Below, piece after piece: positions 59,627 to 64,000 of a DNA stretch of 64,000 nucleotides. This stretch comes from CAYQUO01 sp964420835 (GTDB lineage Bacteria > Chloroflexota > Anaerolineae > Anaerolineales > Anaerolineaceae), in the NCBI GenBank assembly GCA_964420835.1, contig CAYQUO010000008.1, positions 44,789-108,788 of the forward strand, read 5' to 3'. The translations under genes were made by a program, and so were the position numbers. The notes beneath the pieces were generated by a model. The model made no database searches. It was not told the origin of the DNA and saw only the letters and a program-made list of their open reading frames with translations. How positions within the stretch are numbered: the stretch's first letter is position 1; the number at the start of each line of letters is the position of its first letter.

Positions 59627-60796
59627 ATGGAAACAAGAGCACAAGCCCAATCAGAATCATTTGCCCGCATCAAAGTTGTTGGTGTCGGAGGTGGCGGTTG
59701 TAACGCCGTCAACAGAATGATCAGCGAAGGCCTTCAGGGAATTGAATTTATCTCGGTAAATACCGATTCGCAAGCCCTGCTCCTTTCAAAGGCGCTAACC
59801 CGTGTGCGGATTGGGGACAAGATCACCCGCGGCATGGGCGCCGGCGGCAACCCGGAAATTGGTATGAAAGCAGCAGAAGAATCCGCCGACGAACTGTACG
59901 AGGTCTTAAAAGGTAGCGATATGGTATTTGTAACCGCCGGATTGGGCGGTGGAACAGGCACCGGCGCTGCTCCGATCATCGCACAGATCGCCAAGGAAAT
60001 TGGTGCCTTGACCATTGGGGTTGTGACAAGACCCTTCAATTTTGAGGGCAAATACCGCACCCAATCAGCCGAATCGGGGATAGCCCGTCTCAAAGAGCAC
60101 GCAGACACCCTGATAGTCATCCCCAACGACAGATTGTTGCAAATCGTTGATAAACGCGCATCACTCCCTGACGCCTTCCAGGTCGCAGATGATGTGCTCC
60201 GCCAAGGCATCCAAGGGATTAGTGAACTCATCACGGTGCCAGGTTTGATCAACCTGGATTTCGCCGATGTGCGAGCCATTATGTCGGAGGGTGGGGCAGC
60301 CTTGATGGCTGTTGGCAAAGCGGAGGGCGATGATCGCTCCCGACTTGCCGCAGAAATGGCAATATCCAGCCAGTTATTGGATATCACCATCGATGGTGCC
60401 AGAGGCATATTGTTCAATGTTACCGGCGGTAACAATCTGACACTCTTCGAGGTCAACCAGGCTGCCGCCATTATCAAGGAAACAGCCCACCCTGACGTGA
60501 ACCTGATCTTTGGCGCCGTGATCGACCCAAGCATGGGTGATGAGCTGCGAATTACCGTGATTGCCACCGGGTTTGACCAATCCACGGTCAGGGTTTCAGA
60601 ACGTCCACTACGTCGCATTATGGAAGAGACCAAGCCTCCGCAACGTATGCCCCAATTGGAACGCCAGGAGGAGAATGTCTCCGTTTCCGTGTCGCCTGCG
60701 GATGGTGACCTTAATCTTCATGATTTCAATCCGTTCACCGTGGATACAGAAAGGATCGACATACCTGCATTCCTCCGTCACAGAAGCAACCGTTAG
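59627..60796 (+). CDS. ftsZ: Cell division protein FtsZ
   Basis: A 389-residue tubulin-like GTPase that forms the division ring. IKVVGVGGGGCNAVNRM is the N-terminal loop, GGGTGTGAAP at 107-116 the tubulin signature, and the T7 synergy loop reads NLDFADVRAIM. The C-terminal linker is short and ends in DIPAFLRHR, close to the conserved tail peptide that binds FtsA. The ATG at 59627 has GGAGGAGGT 4-5 bases upstream; an ATG five codons earlier overlaps that site and is rejected. It is the last gene of the division cluster. Confidence 0.97.
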   Translation: METRAQAQSESFARIKVVGVGGGGCNAVNRMISEGLQGIEFISVNTDSQALLLSKALTRVRIGDKITRGMGAGGNPEIGMKAAEESADELYEVLKGSDMVFVTAGLGGGTGTGAAPIIAQIAKEIGALTIGVVTRPFNFEGKYRTQSAESGIARLKEHADTLIVIPNDRLLQIVDKRASLPDAFQVADDVLRQGIQGISELITVPGLINLDFADVRAIMSEGGAALMAVGKAEGDDRSRLAAEMAISSQLLDITIDGARGILFNVTGGNNLTLFEVNQAAAIIKETAHPDVNLIFGAVIDPSMGDELRITVIATGFDQSTVRVSERPLRRIMEETKPPQRMPQLERQEENVSVSVSPADGDLNLHDFNPFTVDTERIDIPAFLRHRSNR

Positions 60797-60931
60797 CCAG
60801 TCGGATGGAGAAAGCAGAACAGAAAGCATATATCTATCGTCTTTGTCGACCTGGAACACTTATTCTTTTTTCAAGAATTCCAGGCGGGAAATGGAATTAA
60901 CCTCCTCCGACCTTTTGGGCAGAAAGGTCAA

Positions 60932-60974
60932 TGCGGGTTTGCAGAAATTTCTGCAAACCCGCAAGGTTTTTTTA
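60932..60974 (+). terminator. Terminator of the dcw cluster
   Basis: A perfect 32-base palindrome (arms 60932-60947 and 60948-60963), with GCGGGTTTGCAG as its GC-rich stem, followed by AGG and seven T. It ends the 17-gene cluster. Confidence 0.93.
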
Positions 60975-60982
60975 AAGAAGTG

Positions 60983-62614
60983 TTACGGGGCAATTAGCGG
61001 TTCAGTGATCAGGTTCCAGCGCACGTGCGGGGATTCCTTCAACAGGCGCAGGCTGACCCCGCGATAGTCTGCGATAACGTAGTGTTCTGCAGCCCAGTCT
61101 TTGATCTTATCTACACCCCACTCGAAGGTTTCCACATAGGTTGGCTGCAACTGCTTGATGGAATACTCCAGGTTATATTTGATATGCCCAGGTCGAAAGT
61201 CAATGTCACCTGAAAGGTCCGGAGGCAGGTGCGCAATATACACATCCGACTTGCCCAGGAAATCCACTGCTTTTAAACCTGTGTAATATGGAATTACCCC
61301 CGCTGCAGTAACCCCTACCGTTGCATCTTCTTTAAGAATATCGCGAAGAGCAATGGATATACGAATATTATTGGCGTTCGCACCGGTTGTATATGCCTTC
61401 TGCAGGAAAAAGATCTCCCGTCTAAAGGCATAATTCGAGAGCGCCAACCCCAAAAAGACAAGCGTGCATACCAAGAACCCAGGAATCAAAGCGCGAGGGA
61501 CAATAGGCTTGTGAAGAAAGTAATGCTGATAAAAACCAGTTTCTGCCAAACTCACGATAAAAGTATGAACTGCCAAAAGGAAGCCAATAAACAGAAGGGG
61601 AACTGCCGGTGATGTTATCCGCCAAAACGGCCAGGCATCCCCACCAATATATACCGTATAGGCCAATGCACAAAGAAATGTCAGGTTAATAAGAATTTTC
61701 TCACGGCTGTAGTTGAAAAGAAGATCCGACAAGGAAAAAATGAGGATCAGGATCATTCCCTGCATAAATGGCCGAGTAAACTCAAAACCACCCCTCAGCC
61801 GATCTCCCAGCGGCATACCGGCAATTTTTAGTGTATAGGTGTTGGGCAGCAATTCGCCATAATAACACCAGCGAAACAACAACTGACCAAGTACGATCAG
61901 CAGGAATACAGCAACGGCGGGCATCAGTCCCTTGAACAGGTTCTTTCGTGCAGGCTTTTGTATGAGCATCCATCCCCGGTAGGCGAACAATAAAACTGCG
62001 AAGATGGCCGCATCGGGCCTGGCCAGGTAGGCCAGACCATTAATGAAGCCAAAGAATAATCCGTTCTTCACACGGAATGATTCACTTTGAATTGCGATTT
62101 TAACACCCGTCAGCAGCAGGAACGTTAAAACGCCAGTTTCCATCCCCATGAGGGTCCAGAATATTAATGGGTAATAAGCCAGGCTAAACAACCAGACCAA
62201 CACCCGCAGAAAGCTCCTTTGGCCTTCGCTCATTTCCCTTGTAAAAAATTCCATGATCCTTGTAGCCTGGAAGGCAATCCCGATCATAAGGAAGATCCCA
62301 ATTATTTGGATAATCAGAACAGCGATCGACTTATCCACAACAAGCAAAGGGAGTGACATTATCAGGGTCATCAACAGGTTGGTATAACCTTCCACCCTTT
62401 CCCCGGTGTTCCAGACCAGCCCTTCGCCATGGGAAAGGTTCCATGCATAACGCATGGAAACCATCGCGTCGTCAAAAAGACTGAAATAACGCTTCCCATC
62501 GATCGATATCGTTGAAGAACGAAGGATGAAACCTACACTCCAGGCAATAAATGCAAGCAGAATGATCAGCAGGAATGCAACTTCGATTTTTCGATGAACC
62601 GTTTTTCCAACCAT
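60983..62614 (-). CDS. GT-C-type polyprenyl-dependent glycosyltransferase, membrane protein
   Basis: A 543-residue membrane protein with about eleven helices. The N-terminal outer loop has FSLFDDAMVSMRYAWNLSHGEGLVWNTGERVEGYTN, including the GT-C catalytic Asp pair DD near residue 48. This pattern (DDAxxSxRYAxNLxxGxGxVxNxGExVEGYT) is shared with mycobacterial AftB-like and other GT-C arabinofuranosyl/mannosyl transferases. A soluble C-terminal domain of about 130 residues lies outside. It likely transfers a sugar from polyprenyl phosphate to a cell surface polymer. It stands alone, convergent with ftsZ; no sugar operon is close. Confidence 0.78.
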   Translation of the reverse strand: MVGKTVHRKIEVAFLLIILLAFIAWSVGFILRSSTISIDGKRYFSLFDDAMVSMRYAWNLSHGEGLVWNTGERVEGYTNLLMTLIMSLPLLVVDKSIAVLIIQIIGIFLMIGIAFQATRIMEFFTREMSEGQRSFLRVLVWLFSLAYYPLIFWTLMGMETGVLTFLLLTGVKIAIQSESFRVKNGLFFGFINGLAYLARPDAAIFAVLLFAYRGWMLIQKPARKNLFKGLMPAVAVFLLIVLGQLLFRWCYYGELLPNTYTLKIAGMPLGDRLRGGFEFTRPFMQGMILILIFSLSDLLFNYSREKILINLTFLCALAYTVYIGGDAWPFWRITSPAVPLLFIGFLLAVHTFIVSLAETGFYQHYFLHKPIVPRALIPGFLVCTLVFLGLALSNYAFRREIFFLQKAYTTGANANNIRISIALRDILKEDATVGVTAAGVIPYYTGLKAVDFLGKSDVYIAHLPPDLSGDIDFRPGHIKYNLEYSIKQLQPTYVETFEWGVDKIKDWAAEHYVIADYRGVSLRLLKESPHVRWNLITEPLIAP

Positions 62615-62879
62615 AAATCTCCCTCAACCGAAGCCTACTGTGTTGGTTTTCCACAGTAAATTATAAACCAACCATGCCATGCTGCATCTGGCCCACCAGT
62701 ACACGACAATTTGCATCGATTTGGTATTCATACCTTGCTTGCGTTTTCTCATTCAATAAATGGTTGTAATGATGACATATTTTGGACCTTATTGATCGTA
62801 GACTGCCAACACCGGGTTATTTTCATGGCATTCACCAGGGTTTTTAAAACGTGTTAAACTCAGAACATCAGGTCTCGAC

Positions 62880-63902
62880 ATGGCAATACTGCAAAAAGCC
62901 GCCCTGGGCATATGGATTAGTATGCTGTTCGTAATTATTTTTCCCCAGCCTGTTCGATTCCGTTCAACCCGCCAAATTGTCACCGCAGAACCGGAGCCCT
63001 TATGCGCTTACGAACTGATAAATTTAATTAATGGCCAACGGACTGCCAACGGTTTGCCAGCCTTGAAAGTGAATTCAATAATAATGGCTGTTGCCCAAAC
63101 CACAGCGGAGACAATGGCAGCCGCCCACATAAGTGGACATATCGGGGACGTGCGTGGGCGGTTGCGGGATGCAGGGTTTGGCGCAGGCGATACGGTCTTC
63201 GCCACCGAAAACTTCGTGGTCCTCCCGGCAGGCGGTCAAAACAATATCCTTTCTGCCTGGTCAGACCCCGACCACATGCGGCCGATGGTTGACCCCAAAT
63301 ATACCCATGTTGGAGCAGGAGTGGCACAAACAGAGGAGGGAGATTTTTATTACATTCTCCAAGCCGCCTATACCAGCAGTGGACGGTACGATCCGCCGGT
63401 TTCAACCGCACAGTTTTCAGGCACGCCCCGAACCACCGGTACCGTGGATCCAATGGCGGAATATATATTTGCTGTTCTTACTGTAACGCCACAACCCGAC
63501 GGCAAACTGATCCACATCGTTAAACCCGGACAATCCCTATGGAGTATCGCCATTGCTTACAACACGAAGATCGCCGAGATCGCCCGTCTGAGCGGATTAT
63601 CCATGGATAATCCTACGATCTATGTCGGACAAAAATTATGGATTCCAACCTCCATGGGTGCAGTCCAAGAAAGCACTTTCGCAGCCACACCCACCCCGAC
63701 CGAGCATGCTTCTACATGGGCAGAAAAGACGACAATTCCATCAATTATCCCCACAATTTCAACCCCTTCCATAACACCAGAAATACCCGGGTCATTACCC
63801 AAGAATTCACCACCGGATCAAAAATTGATCCTGGCTAGCATCATATCAGCTTTAATCCTTGGATCCATCCTGGTGCTCTATGGAACTTTTTCCAAGAAAT
63901 GA
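62880..63902 (+). CDS. CAP-domain protein with LysM, membrane-anchored
   Basis: A 340-residue exported protein. An N-terminal hydrophobic segment (about 6-23) is followed by a bacterial CAP/SCP domain (about 42-170) with ELINLINGQRTANGLPALKVN, a His in AAHISGHIGD, and SAWSDPDHMRPMVDPKYTHVGAGVA. A LysM domain (about 210-257: HIVKPGQSLWSIAIAYNTKIAEIARLSGL) ends with VGQKLWIP. Then comes a Thr/Pro/Ser-rich stretch and a second membrane helix at about 316-336. The LysM should hold it on peptidoglycan; CAP domains in bacteria have no settled function. The 265 bases upstream hold no gene. ATG at 62880 has AGGTC 6 bases upstream, a weak site. Confidence 0.88.
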   Translation: MAILQKAALGIWISMLFVIIFPQPVRFRSTRQIVTAEPEPLCAYELINLINGQRTANGLPALKVNSIIMAVAQTTAETMAAAHISGHIGDVRGRLRDAGFGAGDTVFATENFVVLPAGGQNNILSAWSDPDHMRPMVDPKYTHVGAGVAQTEEGDFYYILQAAYTSSGRYDPPVSTAQFSGTPRTTGTVDPMAEYIFAVLTVTPQPDGKLIHIVKPGQSLWSIAIAYNTKIAEIARLSGLSMDNPTIYVGQKLWIPTSMGAVQESTFAATPTPTEHASTWAEKTTIPSIIPTISTPSITPEIPGSLPKNSPPDQKLILASIISALILGSILVLYGTFSKK

Positions 63903-64000
63903 TCTGGGTTTTTTATCGGCATTTTCAATTCTGTAAATGTCAACAAGTTACTGTATCAAAAATCCATAGAACTGGTAAAAGAGAGAGATGATCAGCCATG
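63903..64000 (+). other. Right-edge leader, possible start of a further gene
   Basis: After the CAP-LysM stop comes a GGGTTTTTTATCGG stretch, then AAAAGAGAGAG and ATG at 63988 with four visible codons (ATG ATC AGC CAT). GAGAG could serve as a ribosome binding site. Too little is visible to call a gene. Confidence 0.2.

Noticed and set aside
60561..61067. 168-codon plus-strand frame across the ftsZ end
   Set aside because: It is out of frame with ftsZ and runs through the cluster terminator.

Overview
The window looks like ordinary chromosome of a Chloroflexota bacterium, most likely Anaerolineae. This is an inference from gene content: secreted or membrane LysM proteins with Thr/Pro linkers, a CAP-LysM protein, a full mraZ-to-ftsZ cluster with local peculiarities, archaeal-type thiolase, AlkZ-like and DUF4332 proteins, and a class A RNase P RNA. 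No rRNA, tRNA, CRISPR array, insertion sequence or phage gene was seen. Coding density is high and base composition even.

Layout. 0-15 kb is housekeeping: hemW (cut by the left edge), a zinc-ribbon/LysM membrane protein, trxB, a class III aminotransferase, a cyclase-family hydrolase, a CapA lipoprotein, a thiolase, an AlkZ-like winged-helix protein, a sirtuin, degV, mutL and rnpB. 14.3-27.5 kb is an accessory catabolic locus: two closely related cytosolic glycerophosphodiesterases, a GntR/UTRA regulator, a complete PotABCD-like ABC importer, an EamA exporter, a hydroxypyruvate-isomerase-like protein, a PHP phosphoesterase, an IolI-like isomerase, a second xylose-isomerase-like TIM barrel, a ThuA-like protein and a Gfo/Idh/MocA dehydrogenase. 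A near-identical promoter plus operator block precedes both gntR and the second diesterase gene, tying the parts into one predicted regulon. The best reading is import of a phosphodiester of a polyol or sugar, possibly an inositol-type diester, followed by hydrolysis and oxidation/isomerisation of the released polyol. The substrate is not proven by sequence.

27.7-42.9 kb is mixed: an RNase J-like MBL-fold protein, a long RelA/SpoT homologue with intact hydrolase motifs but a degenerate synthetase, a YfcE phosphodiesterase, mtaB, a TPR/lipoprotein/DUF6159 group, proC, an rRNA methyltransferase, a PatB-like lyase, a YdcF protein, a cold-shock protein, comM and a DUF4332 protein. Several of these genes have a -10 box only 7-9 bases before the start codon and no ribosome binding site, which suggests leaderless mRNAs.

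43.2-60.97 kb is the division and cell wall cluster: mraZ, rsmH, ftsL, ftsI, murF, mraY, murD, ftsW, murG, a CvpA-like gene, murC, a small unrecognised gene, murB, ddl, ftsQ, ftsA and ftsZ. It starts with a strong promoter and 10-bp-periodic MraZ boxes and ends with a long perfect-palindrome terminator. Most junctions overlap or are within a few bases, and murE is missing. The window closes with a GT-C-type membrane glycosyltransferase and a CAP-LysM protein.
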